Source: JBHIFB01 sp046760905
GTDB lineage: Bacteria > Gemmatimonadota > CAZMKB01
Assembly (NCBI GenBank): GCA_046760905.1
Contig: JBHIFB010000073.1
Location: 1-15,299 of the forward strand
Direction of reading: 5' to 3'
Length of the DNA stretch: 15,299 bases
The notes below the pieces were generated by a model. It was not told the origin of the DNA and did not search any database. It was given only the letters and a program-made list of their open reading frames with translations. Below are positions 5,602 through 14,715 of this stretch, piece by piece; the stretch's first letter is position 1, and each line of letters begins with the position of its first letter. The translations under genes were made by a program, and so were the position numbers.

Positions 5602-7166
5602 TTGAGAAAGGAACAACAAGATTCATTACAAATTTCTTCCTCATATTAATCAGTCTTATTCTTGGGACGATAGCCGGGCTAATGATTGCAAGGGAAAAGA
5701 CGCTGGAGAAGCTCCCCGTTAAAAATCCTTTTTCCGGAGTGGAGAAAATCACTTCCAGCCCCATCGGATTACATCCGGATACTAAAGGATTTGCCGATGC
5801 AGATGACTCCCTCTCTGAAACAAATTCGGGTACCGGTTATCGTGAAATTTATGAAAACAGGGAAAACGCAATCGTGAAAGCGGCCGGTATCGTTGGCCCG
5901 TGTGTTGTGAGCATCAACGTATTCCAAACTCAGATTGTTCAGACGGGACTTCCCTTCGATGATTTCTGGAGTGAATTTTTCTTTCCCCGCAAATATCGGA
6001 GAGAAGTACAGAGTCTCGGTAGCGGTTTTATTATCAGTGGTAAGGGTCACATCCTTACGAATGAGCATGTGATCCACAATGCGACAAGAATACTCGTCAC
6101 TCTCGAGGATGGGAGGGAATATGAGGCCAATCTTATAGGTTCTGATACGAAAACCGATCTTGCATTGCTGCGAGTTGAAGCACATGACCTCCCCGTGGCA
6201 CCTCTTGGCAATTCGAACGAACTTATTCTCGGTGAATGGGTTATCGCAATAGGGAATCCGTTCGGTTATCTACTCGATGATCCACAGCCTTCTGTTACCG
6301 TGGGTGTGGTGAGCGCACTTAAGAGAGACGTGAAACCCGAAAAGGGTGAATCTCGCGTTTTCGCGAACATGATTCAAACAGATGCTTCGATCAATCCCGG
6401 AAATAGTGGTGGTCCTCTCGTCGACTCGAATGGTCTCGTAATAGGAGTGAATACATTTATATTCACCAGGAGCGGAGGTTCACTAGGGATGGGTTTCGCC
6501 GTCCCCATAAATAGAGCAAAGAGGGTTGTGAAAGACTTTGTGAAGTACGGGGCGGTGAGATGGCCATGGATCGGAATTCATCCCCAGGAACTCACAAGCA
6601 CTTTAAAAGAAGGGCTAAAGATTATCGAAGATGAAAGGCTATCGGGTATTCTCATCGCTGATATAGATGCTGCGAGTCCCGCACAAAAAGCGGGATTCAA
6701 TAGAGGTGATATTATCACAGAGTTGAACGGAAAGACCATACGATCGGTCTTTGACTGGGAGGGAGAGATAACCGATATAGCTGTCGGCGATAAATTAGAT
6801 GTAAGAGTCCTTCGCAAAGGGGAAATGAAATCCATAGTCTTGAAAACAGAATACCTCCCGACAGATGTGACGAAAAGGATAGAGAGCGATATAGGATTAG
6901 TACTCACCGACCTCACACCAGAAGTAAGAAGTCAGATAGGGGCTACAAGCGACAATGGTGCGGTTGTGGTGGATATAGAAGAAAGCGCACTTGAGGAGGA
7001 TAGAGGTATATTACTATACGATGTAATACTAAAGATAAACAATCAGAAAATCGATTCTGCCGAACTTGCCGCTGATTTGCTGGACAACCTCAGACGTGGT
7101 AGCAGGAATCTTCTCGTAATCGAAAGAGAGGGTAAATTGATTTACCGGTCTCTAATAACCGGATGA
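5598..7166 (+). CDS. Membrane-anchored HtrA/DegP-like serine protease with two PDZ domains
   Basis: A 522-residue envelope protease for misfolded proteins. One hydrophobic segment (about residues 9-30) acts as signal anchor or signal peptide and should place the rest in the periplasm. The trypsin-like domain runs from about 85 to 315, with the triad His157 (LTNEHVI), Asp187 (TDLALL) and Ser270 (GNSGGPL). The long, aromatic loop around 117-135 matches the regulatory LA-loop position of the family. Two PDZ domains follow at about 321-415 and 430-515, as in DegP and DegQ. The triad is complete, so it should be active, or able to switch between chaperone and protease. The start overlaps the transaldolase stop by four bases and has only a weak ribosome-binding sequence, suggesting coupled translation. 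The choice between degP, degQ and other htrA paralogues cannot be made here. Confidence 0.93.
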   Translation: MIEKGTTRFITNFFLILISLILGTIAGLMIAREKTLEKLPVKNPFSGVEKITSSPIGLHPDTKGFADADDSLSETNSGTGYREIYENRENAIVKAAGIVGPCVVSINVFQTQIVQTGLPFDDFWSEFFFPRKYRREVQSLGSGFIISGKGHILTNEHVIHNATRILVTLEDGREYEANLIGSDTKTDLALLRVEAHDLPVAPLGNSNELILGEWVIAIGNPFGYLLDDPQPSVTVGVVSALKRDVKPEKGESRVFANMIQTDASINPGNSGGPLVDSNGLVIGVNTFIFTRSGGSLGMGFAVPINRAKRVVKDFVKYGAVRWPWIGIHPQELTSTLKEGLKIIEDERLSGILIADIDAASPAQKAGFNRGDIITELNGKTIRSVFDWEGEITDIAVGDKLDVRVLRKGEMKSIVLKTEYLPTDVTKRIESDIGLVLTDLTPEVRSQIGATSDNGAVVVDIEESALEEDRGILLYDVILKINNQKIDSAELAADLLDNLRRGSRNLLVIEREGKLIYRSLITG

Positions 7167-7177
7167 GGTCATTGAAA

Positions 7178-8479
7178 ATGATTAAGAGATACACACTGAG
7201 TCCTTTTAACGATATATGGAGTGACGAACATAAGTTTTCACTCTGGTTGAAAATAGAACTTGCAGTATGTGAATCCCTTGCTTCAAGAGGAATGATCCCG
7301 GAGGAAGCACTTAATAGAATCAAAGCCAGAGCATACTTCGATGTTCAAAAGATAGAGGAATATGAAAGAACCCTGCGTCATGATGTCATAGCATTCCTCA
7401 CCAGTGTGGCTGACCATGTAGGAGCGGATTCCAGATATATCCACATAGGGATGACGTCTTCTGATTTACTGGATACAGCTCTGGCGATGCAACTAGTCGA
7501 AGCGACGAAGCAGATAAAAAACGCCCTCCAAGCGCTGCTCAGAGTAGTAAGGCTGCGTGCACAGGAGGAGAAATACACTTTCATGATGGGAAGGACTCAC
7601 GGAATGCACTCTGAGCCGATTACTTTCGGGTTCAAACTGGCTCATTGGTATGATGACCTCAGGAGGGCAGGGTCCAGACTAGATGAGGCAGCCAAGGAGA
7701 TCTCATGTGGTAAGATTTCAGGGGCTGTAGGAAATTTTGCCCACTTCGATCCCGAGATAGAGGAAGAGGTCTGTGAAAAGCTCGGTTTATACTACTGTCC
7801 CATATCAAGCCAGGTAATTGGCAGAGACCGACACGCTTCACTGCTCTCGGCACTCACACTTCTTGCTTGTATTCTGGAAAAGATAGCGATAGAGATAAGA
7901 AGCCTTCAGAAGACTGAAGTTGGAGAACTCGAGGAACCTTTCACGAAAGGGCAGAAGGGATCCTCTGCAATGCCACACAAGAGAAATCCTATACTGTGCG
8001 AAAGGATCACGGGACTGGCGCGATTAGTTAGATCAAACCTGCTTTCCGCCATGGAGAACATCGCCCTCTGGCACGAGAGGGATATAAGTCATTCTTCCGT
8101 CGAACGTGTGATTCTCCCCGATACAACTACCCTGCTCTACTACATGCTAGTGAAGATGCAATTTGTCTTGGAAAATCTTAGCATCAATCGTGAAAACATG
8201 ATGAAAAATATAGAACTATCAAGAGGTCTCATCCATTCGCAGTCACTTCTTCTAAAACTCACTATGAAGGGACTCAGTCGGGAGGAGGCATATGCTATAG
8301 TACAAGAGTCGGCAATGAAAGCATCGGAAACGAAGAGACCATTTCGAGAGGTGCTTGCTGATAACGGACGCATTCATGAATTTCTTGAGGAAAGAGAACT
8401 GAACGATATATTCTCTCTCGATAATTATGCGAAAAACATCGACAAGGTCTTCACACGAATTGGTATCAGTGAAAGGTGA
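7178..8479 (+). CDS. purB: Adenylosuccinate lyase
   Basis: Acts twice in purine synthesis: it splits SAICAR to AICAR and adenylosuccinate to AMP, releasing fumarate each time. The 433-residue protein belongs to the fumarase/aspartase superfamily. Seen: RYTLSPFNDIWSDEHKF at the N terminus, HIGMTSSDLLDTA, the catalytic-His region GRTHGMHSEPITFG, and the superfamily signature SSAMPHKRNP (residues 262-271) containing the mobile-loop catalytic Ser. The ATG at 7178 has GAGG eight bases upstream and gives the usual family N terminus; an in-frame ATG at 7163, overlapping the protease stop as ATGA, would add five residues. Only four bases separate it from purC, the enzyme making its first substrate (SAICAR). 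Confidence 0.96.
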   Translation: MIKRYTLSPFNDIWSDEHKFSLWLKIELAVCESLASRGMIPEEALNRIKARAYFDVQKIEEYERTLRHDVIAFLTSVADHVGADSRYIHIGMTSSDLLDTALAMQLVEATKQIKNALQALLRVVRLRAQEEKYTFMMGRTHGMHSEPITFGFKLAHWYDDLRRAGSRLDEAAKEISCGKISGAVGNFAHFDPEIEEEVCEKLGLYYCPISSQVIGRDRHASLLSALTLLACILEKIAIEIRSLQKTEVGELEEPFTKGQKGSSAMPHKRNPILCERITGLARLVRSNLLSAMENIALWHERDISHSSVERVILPDTTTLLYYMLVKMQFVLENLSINRENMMKNIELSRGLIHSQSLLLKLTMKGLSREEAYAIVQESAMKASETKRPFREVLADNGRIHEFLEERELNDIFSLDNYAKNIDKVFTRIGISER

Positions 8480-8483
8480 TTAA

Positions 8484-9197
8484 ATGAAGAAAAGAGAACT
8501 TCTACACGAAGGGAAGGCCAAAAGAGTCTATCTCACGGACGATCCCTTTCTGGTCATCCAGGAATTCAAAGACGATGCAACTGCCTTCGATGGAGTGAAA
8601 AAAGGAACGATCAAGGGCAAGGGAATCATAAACAACACAGTTTCATGCTGCCTTTTCAAGTATCTAGAAGAAAATGGCGTGAGGACTCACTTTGTCGAAA
8701 AACTTTCAGAGAATTCTATGTTAGTAAAACGCCTCGAGATAATTCTTGTCGAAGTGATCGTTCGCAACAAAGTCGCCGGTAGCCTTGTGAAAAGGATCGG
8801 TCTCGAGGAGGGAACTCCCCTCCCCTTCCCAATCATTGAGCAATATTACAAGAAAGATGAACTCCATGATCCTATGATAAATTCTTATCACATCCAAGCT
8901 CTTGGATTGGCGAAGAAAGTTGAAGAAAAGGAGATGGTAGCTTCAGCTCTGCGGGTAAATGAGCTTCTTATGGATTTCTTTCGAGAAAGAAATATTGAAC
9001 TCGTTGACATGAAACTTGAATTTGGAAGATACCAGAGCCAGATTCTCCTTGGAGATGAGATCTCATCCGACACATGCAGATTCTGGGATATAACAACTAT
9101 GAAAAAACTTGACAAGGATCGATTCAGGTTCGACATGGGAGACGTGGAAAGCTCCTATGAATTTGTTTTCAGAAAAGTGTGTGGTGAGGAACCGTGA
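8484..9197 (+). CDS. purC: Phosphoribosylaminoimidazole-succinocarboxamide synthase (SAICAR synthetase)
   Basis: Joins CAIR and aspartate with ATP to give SAICAR, the substrate of the PurB encoded just upstream. The 237-residue length is standard for single-domain bacterial PurC. Recognisable blocks in order: LLHEGKAKRVYLTDDP (nucleotide-binding loop), FKDDATAFDGVKKGTIKGKG, RLEIILVEVIVRNKVAGSL, LVDMKLEFG and LGDEISSDTCRFWD. A GGTGAT ribosome-binding sequence lies in the purB end and intergenic bases before the ATG. Its stop TGA shares one base with the chosen psd ATG. No purK/purE fusion is seen. Confidence 0.96.
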   Translation: MKKRELLHEGKAKRVYLTDDPFLVIQEFKDDATAFDGVKKGTIKGKGIINNTVSCCLFKYLEENGVRTHFVEKLSENSMLVKRLEIILVEVIVRNKVAGSLVKRIGLEEGTPLPFPIIEQYYKKDELHDPMINSYHIQALGLAKKVEEKEMVASALRVNELLMDFFRERNIELVDMKLEFGRYQSQILLGDEISSDTCRFWDITTMKKLDKDRFRFDMGDVESSYEFVFRKVCGEEP

Positions 9198-9850
9198 TGA
9201 GCTTCAGAGTGTCTCCGGAGTCATTCTCTTTGATTCTCTATATTCTGCTCATTGGGGGAGCTCTCACTGTCTTGACGGCGTTTATCACCATGGGCATTGC
9301 TATAGTGGTTGCTCTACTCATCACCGCATCAATATTCTTCATCACATTCTTTTTCAGGGATCCGGTGCGTAACTCACCTACAGGTGATAAGCTCGTTATC
9401 TCCCCTGCTGATGGCGAAATCATTGATATTTCCCCCAGGAAGGAAGATGAGTATATCAGAGATGATTGCATAAGGATTTCGATATTCATGAGCTTATGGA
9501 ATGTGCACATCAACAGAATCCCGGTGAGTGGCGTTGTGGATTATATGAAATATCACAGCGGCAGATTCTTCGCCGCCTTCAGAGAGCATGCATCTTTCAA
9601 AAATGAAATGCAATCTATCGGTATAAACACCGGTGACCACCGGATACTCATAAGGCAGATTGCCGGTATTCTGGCCAGACGTATACGGACTTATGCGGAA
9701 AAAGGTGACAGGGTAATTGCTGGTGACAAACTCGGATTAATAGCATTTGGATCAAGGGTGGATGTCTTCCTGCCACAGGCTTCAATGATTTCAGTACGGC
9801 TGGGTCAGAAAACCAGAGGCGGAGAATCTATACTGGGGGAACTCCCATGA
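9197..9850 (+). CDS. psd: Phosphatidylserine decarboxylase proenzyme, short type
   Basis: Decarboxylates phosphatidylserine to phosphatidylethanolamine at the inner membrane. The 217-residue protein is of the short type without a long N-terminal domain. Two close hydrophobic segments (about residues 11-53) anchor it. Seen: FFRDPVRNSP, VISPADGEI with the catalytic Asp, NVHINRIPVSG with the conserved His, and AFGSRVDVFLP. In the last, cleavage before the Ser (about residue 186) should generate the pyruvoyl cofactor and split the protein into beta and alpha chains. I chose the ATG at 9197, with AGGA six bases upstream; a GTG at 9194 is too close to that site. The next gene, pssA, makes its substrate and overlaps it by four bases, confirming the role. 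Confidence 0.94.
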   Translation: MSFRVSPESFSLILYILLIGGALTVLTAFITMGIAIVVALLITASIFFITFFFRDPVRNSPTGDKLVISPADGEIIDISPRKEDEYIRDDCIRISIFMSLWNVHINRIPVSGVVDYMKYHSGRFFAAFREHASFKNEMQSIGINTGDHRILIRQIAGILARRIRTYAEKGDRVIAGDKLGLIAFGSRVDVFLPQASMISVRLGQKTRGGESILGELP

Positions 9851-10647
9851 GACTGAGACGAACAAGGCTCGTGCTACCAAGTGCATTCACAGCCGGTAAT
9901 CTATTCTTCGGACTATTTGCCATGGTATCCGCATTTCGTGGAGAGCTCCGTTTTGCGAGTTACCTCATCATCATCGGTGGCGTGCTGGACTTCATCGATG
10001 GGAAAGTCGCGAGAATATCAAAGACACATACACAGTTCGGTGCAGAATTGGACTCACTTGCCGACATTGTAACTTTCGGCGTAGCCCCTGCTGTGATTAT
10101 TTATTACTTCCTCCTCATCGAAAAGGGGGAATGGTCTTGGCTACTCATGTTCTTCTTTGTTCTCGCCGGGGCACTGCGCCTGGCCAGGTTTAACGTTGAA
10201 AAAGCCGGTCCCGAGAAGAAGCTATTCACTGGCCTGCCAATACCCGTTGCTGGTGGTGTCCTGGCATCCTTCATACCCTTTTACCAGACTGGTATTCCTG
10301 ATGTTTTTATGAGAGGAGTTGGTTACGGGAAATTTGTGGCTGTCCTCATGGCTCTTTTATCGATACTGATGGTTAGTCATGTGCGATACCAAACTTTTCC
10401 CCGCATTAATATAAAAACCCTTAAGGGTATTGTTCTGCTAATACTCATCGTGGGCGTCATCTCCTCCATGATAATATTCCCGGAATATACCATATTCCCT
10501 CTGGGACTCATCTATATTGGATGGGGCCTTCTGAAGGAAGTCTTTGGCGGTTTCGTCGAAGAACCCCCGGTGAAAGCAGAACCTACGAGGGAGAGACCGG
10601 TGGTACTTGAGAGGAAGAAAAATGGCAAGGAAAGTTCTTCCTTATGA
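9847..10647 (+). CDS. pssA: CDP-diacylglycerol--serine O-phosphatidyltransferase (phosphatidylserine synthase)
   Basis: An integral membrane CDP-alcohol phosphatidyltransferase that joins CDP-diacylglycerol and serine to form phosphatidylserine. The full family motif D-x2-D-G-x2-A-R-x8-G-x3-D-x3-D is present at residues 48-73 (Asp48, Asp51, Gly65, Asp69, Asp73), which binds the metal and CDP group. Several hydrophobic segments follow up to about residue 235, then a hydrophilic, Arg/Lys/Glu-rich C-terminal tail of about 30 residues, likely cytoplasmic. The N-terminal RRTRLVLPSAFTAGNLFFG is typical of the type II (Bacillus-like) serine enzymes. It overlaps psd by four bases (ATGA). Its last 26 bases also encode the start of purF, so the tail sequence is partly constrained by that gene. 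Confidence 0.94.
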   Translation: MRLRRTRLVLPSAFTAGNLFFGLFAMVSAFRGELRFASYLIIIGGVLDFIDGKVARISKTHTQFGAELDSLADIVTFGVAPAVIIYYFLLIEKGEWSWLLMFFFVLAGALRLARFNVEKAGPEKKLFTGLPIPVAGGVLASFIPFYQTGIPDVFMRGVGYGKFVAVLMALLSILMVSHVRYQTFPRINIKTLKGIVLLILIVGVISSMIIFPEYTIFPLGLIYIGWGLLKEVFGGFVEEPPVKAEPTRERPVVLERKKNGKESSSL

Positions 10648-12049
10648 TCCGAAGATAAAACATCACTGCGGAGTATATGCTGCTTACAGATGCGAGGGCG
10701 CTGCCGAACTCACATACATAGGTCTGTATGCACTTCAGCACAGGGGGCAGGAGAGCGCAGGTATTGTTACATTCGATGGCAAGCAACATCATATCCATCG
10801 TGGCATGGGCCTCGTAAACGAAGTTTTCAACGAAGAAATCATCTCCAGCCTGAAAGGTGACATAGCAATAGGTCATAATCGTTATTCCACTACGGGTTCA
10901 TCCCTTCTGTTAAATGCGCAGCCAATTCTTATCAATTACAAAAACGGTCAGCTCGCAATCGCACATAATGGCAACCTGGTCAACTCAGGAAAACTTCGGC
11001 ATTTCCTGGAGAATAACGGATCGATTTTCCAGTCGACCATGGACACAGAGGTAATAGTACATCTCATAGCTTCATCCAGAGGAAGAAACTTGTTAGATAA
11101 AATAATCGATGCGTTAAATAAGGTGAGTGGGGCATATTCTCTACTTATACTCTCAGGAGAAGAGCTGTTCGCTATCAAAGATCCGTATGGATGGAGGCCT
11201 CTCAGTGTTGCGCGTCTTGGCGATGGCTATATTGTGAGTTCTGAATCATGCGGCTTCGATATAATCGGTGCTGAGTATGTGAGAGAACTCGAGCCGGGTG
11301 AAATACTCCATCTCAACCCAGAAGGTATTACCTCACACCACCCGTTTCCGTCAGTCAAGAGAGCTCACTGCGTTTTCGAATTCATATACTTCTCCAGGCC
11401 TGATAGCATTATCTTCGGCAAGAGTGCTGATCTAGCCAGGAGAAGATTCGGAAGGAGACTTGCTCGGGAACACCCGGTTGATGCCGATTGCGTGATATCA
11501 GTTCCAGACTCCAGCAATTCTGCAGCACTTGGCTATGCAGAGGAATCGGGACTTCTTCTGGAGATAGGATTGATCAGGAATCACTATATTGGCAGGACGT
11601 TCATCCATCCTTTTCAGCAATTAAGGGACCTCAGTGTGAAGATAAAGTTTAATCCTGTGAAAGGCGTCTTGAGGAACAAGAGAGTGGTCATCGTAGACGA
11701 TTCGATAGTGAGGGGAACAACCTCGAAAAAGCTGATTAACATGGTACGGGCGGCAGGAGCGAAGGAGGTGCACCTGAGAATATCTTCCCCGCCGATCTGC
11801 TCTCCCTGCTTTTATGGAATTGATATGCCTACAAAAGAGGAACTTATAGCTTCAAGAATGTCCGTTGAGCAGATCAGGGATAATCTGGAAGTGGATTCAC
11901 TCGGCTACCTGAGCCTTGAAGGCCTTCTCTCATCCTCTCCACTTCCCGATGAAGACCTCTGTCACGCTTGCTTTTCCGGTGATTATCCGATAAGAGAACA
12001 AGATGAGTATGATAAATTTTTACACGAGAGAAATCACAGTCTGACTTAA
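10622..12049 (+). CDS. purF: Amidophosphoribosyltransferase (glutamine PRPP amidotransferase), Fe-S type
   Basis: Catalyses the first committed step of purine synthesis, PRPP plus glutamine to phosphoribosylamine. The 475-residue protein has an N-terminal class II glutaminase domain with nucleophile Cys16 in HHCGVYA, then ALQHRGQESAGI, GHNRYSTTG and AHNGNLVN. The phosphoribosyltransferase domain carries the PRPP loop VVIVDDSIVRGTTSKK. The 15 residues before Cys16 are presumably a cleaved propeptide. Cys250, Cys396, Cys447 and Cys450 align with the four cluster ligands of Bacillus subtilis PurF, so I infer an oxygen-sensitive [4Fe-4S] enzyme that requires propeptide processing. I chose the ATG at 10622, which has AGAGGA upstream; a TTG at 10607 is less likely. 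It overlaps pssA by 26 bases and ends 14 bases before ppdK. Confidence 0.96.
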   Translation: MARKVLPYDPKIKHHCGVYAAYRCEGAAELTYIGLYALQHRGQESAGIVTFDGKQHHIHRGMGLVNEVFNEEIISSLKGDIAIGHNRYSTTGSSLLLNAQPILINYKNGQLAIAHNGNLVNSGKLRHFLENNGSIFQSTMDTEVIVHLIASSRGRNLLDKIIDALNKVSGAYSLLILSGEELFAIKDPYGWRPLSVARLGDGYIVSSESCGFDIIGAEYVRELEPGEILHLNPEGITSHHPFPSVKRAHCVFEFIYFSRPDSIIFGKSADLARRRFGRRLAREHPVDADCVISVPDSSNSAALGYAEESGLLLEIGLIRNHYIGRTFIHPFQQLRDLSVKIKFNPVKGVLRNKRVVIVDDSIVRGTTSKKLINMVRAAGAKEVHLRISSPPICSPCFYGIDMPTKEELIASRMSVEQIRDNLEVDSLGYLSLEGLLSSSPLPDEDLCHACFSGDYPIREQDEYDKFLHERNHSLT

Positions 12050-12063
12050 AAGCGAGGAAGCGC

Positions 12064-14715
12064 ATGAAGGGCCAGAGGGTATATTTTTTCGGCAACGGTA
12101 AAGCGGATGGCAGTGAGAAACTCCGAAGCATACTGGGAGGCAAGGGGGCTGGCTTGGCCGAGATGACCAACATTGGCATTCCGGTTCCACCGGGGTTTAC
12201 GATTTCGGCAGAGGTTTGTCTGGAATACCTCACTAGCAAAGGCAATATGCCGGAAGGGATCAAGGAGGAAGTGCTAGTAAATCTTCGTAAAGTCGAGGAC
12301 GCCTTCGGCAAAAAATTTGGTGGAACGGAAGATCCCCTTCTCCTCTCTATAAGATCCGGAGCCGCTATTTCGATGCCAGGAATGATGGATACGATACTGA
12401 ATCTCGGTCTCAACGATGGATCAGTCTCTGGCTTGGCGAGACTTTCTGGTGATGAAAGATTTGCCTACGATAGCTACCGAAGACTAATTCAGATGTACTC
12501 AGATGTCGTAATCGGTATAGAACACTCTAAATTCGAAGATATTTTAAAAGAGATCAAAAATAAGAGAGGTTACAATCTCGACATAGAGCTAAACTCAGAT
12601 GACCTGATGGAGACGGTGGACAGATATAAGGAACTGGTGCGGCAAGAGACAGGTCGAGACTTTCCCGACTCACCGCTTGACCAGCTCTGGGGTGGCATTG
12701 GGGCAGTATTCAAATCCTGGAACACGAAGAGAGCAGTCGAATACCGAAGGCTCAACAAGATACCCGAAGACCTGGGAACCGCAGTGAACATCCAGGCCAT
12801 GGTTTTTGGAAACATGGGAAGTGAGAGTGCAACAGGAGTCGCCTTCACCAGAGACCCGTCCACGGGGGAAAGACGGTTTTTCGGTGAGTTCCTTCCTAAT
12901 GCACAGGGCGAGGATGTAGTTGCAGGAATAAGAACCCCTCAACCTCTGAACAGTCGGGATCGGCACGAAGAAAACGTCGTTTCCCTCGAGGACATGATGC
13001 CGGGGATCCATAGCGAATTGGTCGAGATACTCGGGAAGCTCGAATGTCATTACCGTGACATGCAGGACATTGAGTTTACCATACAGGAAGGGAAACTCTG
13101 GATACTGCAGACCAGGAGCGGGAAGAGAACAGGTCGCGCCGCTGTAAAAATTGCGGTTGACATGGTCGAAGAAGATCTTCTCAGTCAAGAAGAAGCTCTT
13201 CTAAAAATAGCACCTACAGTTGTGGATCAGCTGCTTCACCCTACCATTGATCCCAAGGCCAAGCCAGAGATCATCGCAAAGGGATTACCCGCCTCTCCTG
13301 GTGCTGCCAGCGGAAAAGTCGTATTCAATGCAGATGATGCAAGAGATTTGGGAAGTGAAAGAGATATTATACTCGTACGATCTGAGACGTCCCCTGATGA
13401 CATTCATGGGATGGCAGCGAGTAAGGGTATCCTCACCTCCACCGGAGGGATGACCTCACATGCAGCCATTGTTGCACGGGGTATGGGGAAACCTTGCGTC
13501 GTAGGTTGTGAAGCGATCCTCGTGGATGAAGAAAGAGAACTTTTCACCGCATCTGGGAAACCGGTGAAGAAAGGGGATATAATTACAATAGATGGCTCAA
13601 CCGGCAGTGTCATGCTAGGTAGCGTTCCTACCATTCCTCCAGAGTTCACTCAGGAATTTAACACACTGATGTCCTGGGCAGATGAGCACCGGAAACTGGG
13701 TATAAGGGCCAATGCTGACACACCGAAAGATGCAAAGACGGCCAGGAGATTCGGCGCCGAAGGCATAGGTCTTTGCAGAACCGAGCATATGTTCTTTGAA
13801 GTGGGGAGAATCGATTCAATGAGAGAGATGATACTCGCAAATGATACAGCAGGCAGGAAAAAGGCTCTCGATAAGATTCTCCCAATGCAGAGGAAGGATT
13901 TTGAAGAAATCTTTAAGGAAATGGATGGTTTTCCTGTCACGATCAGGCTTTTGGATCCCCCCCTTCATGAATTCCTTCCGAAGACAGATGAAGAGTTCCT
14001 GCACCTGTCCAAAGCGACAGGCCTAGAAGTGGATGTCATCAGGAAGATGTCAAATGTCATGAGAGAAGCTAATCCCATGCTGGGGCACAGGGGTTGCAGG
14101 CTCGGTATCACGTATCCAGAAATTACGGAGATGCAGACAGTGGCTATTTTCGAAGCCGCATTGAACATTGTTCGTGAGGGCGGCAATCCAATGCCGGAAA
14201 TTATGGTTCCTCTTATTTCGAGCGAAAAGGAATTTATTGAACAGAAGAAGATCATAGTTAATGTTGCTGATAGATTGATCGGGGACAACGGAGCGAAGCT
14301 CAAGTATCTTGTTGGAACAATGATAGAACTCCCACGCGCTGTCCTCGTCGCCGATAGAATTGCCAGGCATGCCGATTTCTTCTCATTCGGAACGAATGAT
14401 CTCACCCAAACAACACTCGGACTTTCCAGAGACGATGCGGTAAAATTCCTCCCTCTCTATGTCAGCAAGGGCATATTCGAGGAGGACCCGTTCCAGGTAC
14501 TCGATACCGAAGGTGTCGGCCAGTTAGTGGAGCTCGGCACGAAACGAGGACGCTCTACCAACAGGAACCTCAAAGTGGGTATCTGCGGGGAACATGGAGG
14601 AGAACCTAAGTCCATACGTTTCTTTCAAGAAGCTGGTTTGAATTATGTAAGCTGCTCCCCATACAGGGTTCCCATAGCAAGGTTGGCTGCGTCACATGCG
14701 GCTCTTAACCAGTAG
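12064..14715 (+). CDS. ppdK: Pyruvate, phosphate dikinase
   Basis: Interconverts pyruvate, ATP and phosphate with phosphoenolpyruvate, AMP and pyrophosphate, working in gluconeogenesis or in PPi-based glycolysis. The 883-residue length is standard. The N-terminal ATP-grasp-like domain (to about 340) begins FFGNGKADG and GGKGAGLAEM, with IRSGAAISMPGMMDTILNLG. The swivelling phosphohistidine domain (about 400-515) has GGMTSHAAIVARGMGKPCVVG with His466. The C-terminal PEP/pyruvate barrel (about 535-883) has EGIGLCRTEHMFF, LLDPPLHEFLP, NPMLGHRGCRLGITYPEI, FSFGTNDLTQ and VGICGEHGGEP with catalytic Cys841. The ATG has GAGG six bases upstream. Its AMP and PPi products connect loosely to the nucleotide genes before it. 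It is distinguished from PEP synthase by its N-terminal signature and by the GEHGGEP context. Its end overlaps the antiporter start by 20 bases. Confidence 0.97.
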   Translation: MKGQRVYFFGNGKADGSEKLRSILGGKGAGLAEMTNIGIPVPPGFTISAEVCLEYLTSKGNMPEGIKEEVLVNLRKVEDAFGKKFGGTEDPLLLSIRSGAAISMPGMMDTILNLGLNDGSVSGLARLSGDERFAYDSYRRLIQMYSDVVIGIEHSKFEDILKEIKNKRGYNLDIELNSDDLMETVDRYKELVRQETGRDFPDSPLDQLWGGIGAVFKSWNTKRAVEYRRLNKIPEDLGTAVNIQAMVFGNMGSESATGVAFTRDPSTGERRFFGEFLPNAQGEDVVAGIRTPQPLNSRDRHEENVVSLEDMMPGIHSELVEILGKLECHYRDMQDIEFTIQEGKLWILQTRSGKRTGRAAVKIAVDMVEEDLLSQEEALLKIAPTVVDQLLHPTIDPKAKPEIIAKGLPASPGAASGKVVFNADDARDLGSERDIILVRSETSPDDIHGMAASKGILTSTGGMTSHAAIVARGMGKPCVVGCEAILVDEERELFTASGKPVKKGDIITIDGSTGSVMLGSVPTIPPEFTQEFNTLMSWADEHRKLGIRANADTPKDAKTARRFGAEGIGLCRTEHMFFEVGRIDSMREMILANDTAGRKKALDKILPMQRKDFEEIFKEMDGFPVTIRLLDPPLHEFLPKTDEEFLHLSKATGLEVDVIRKMSNVMREANPMLGHRGCRLGITYPEITEMQTVAIFEAALNIVREGGNPMPEIMVPLISSEKEFIEQKKIIVNVADRLIGDNGAKLKYLVGTMIELPRAVLVADRIARHADFFSFGTNDLTQTTLGLSRDDAVKFLPLYVSKGIFEEDPFQVLDTEGVGQLVELGTKRGRSTNRNLKVGICGEHGGEPKSIRFFQEAGLNYVSCSPYRVPIARLAASHAALNQ

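Noticed and set aside
5769..6185. 138-codon minus-strand open frame inside the protease gene
   Set aside because: Shadow of the conserved trypsin-like domain; no independent support.
9194..9196. GTG as the psd start
   Set aside because: Only three bases from the AGGA site; the ATG at 9197 has normal spacing.
12670..13188. 172-codon minus-strand open frame inside ppdK
   Set aside because: Antisense to conserved PPDK sequence, with no domain and no promoter or ribosome-binding site seen.
13965..14405. 146-codon minus-strand open frame inside ppdK
   Set aside because: Antisense to the conserved PEP-binding barrel and hydrophobic only because of codon mirroring; no start signals.
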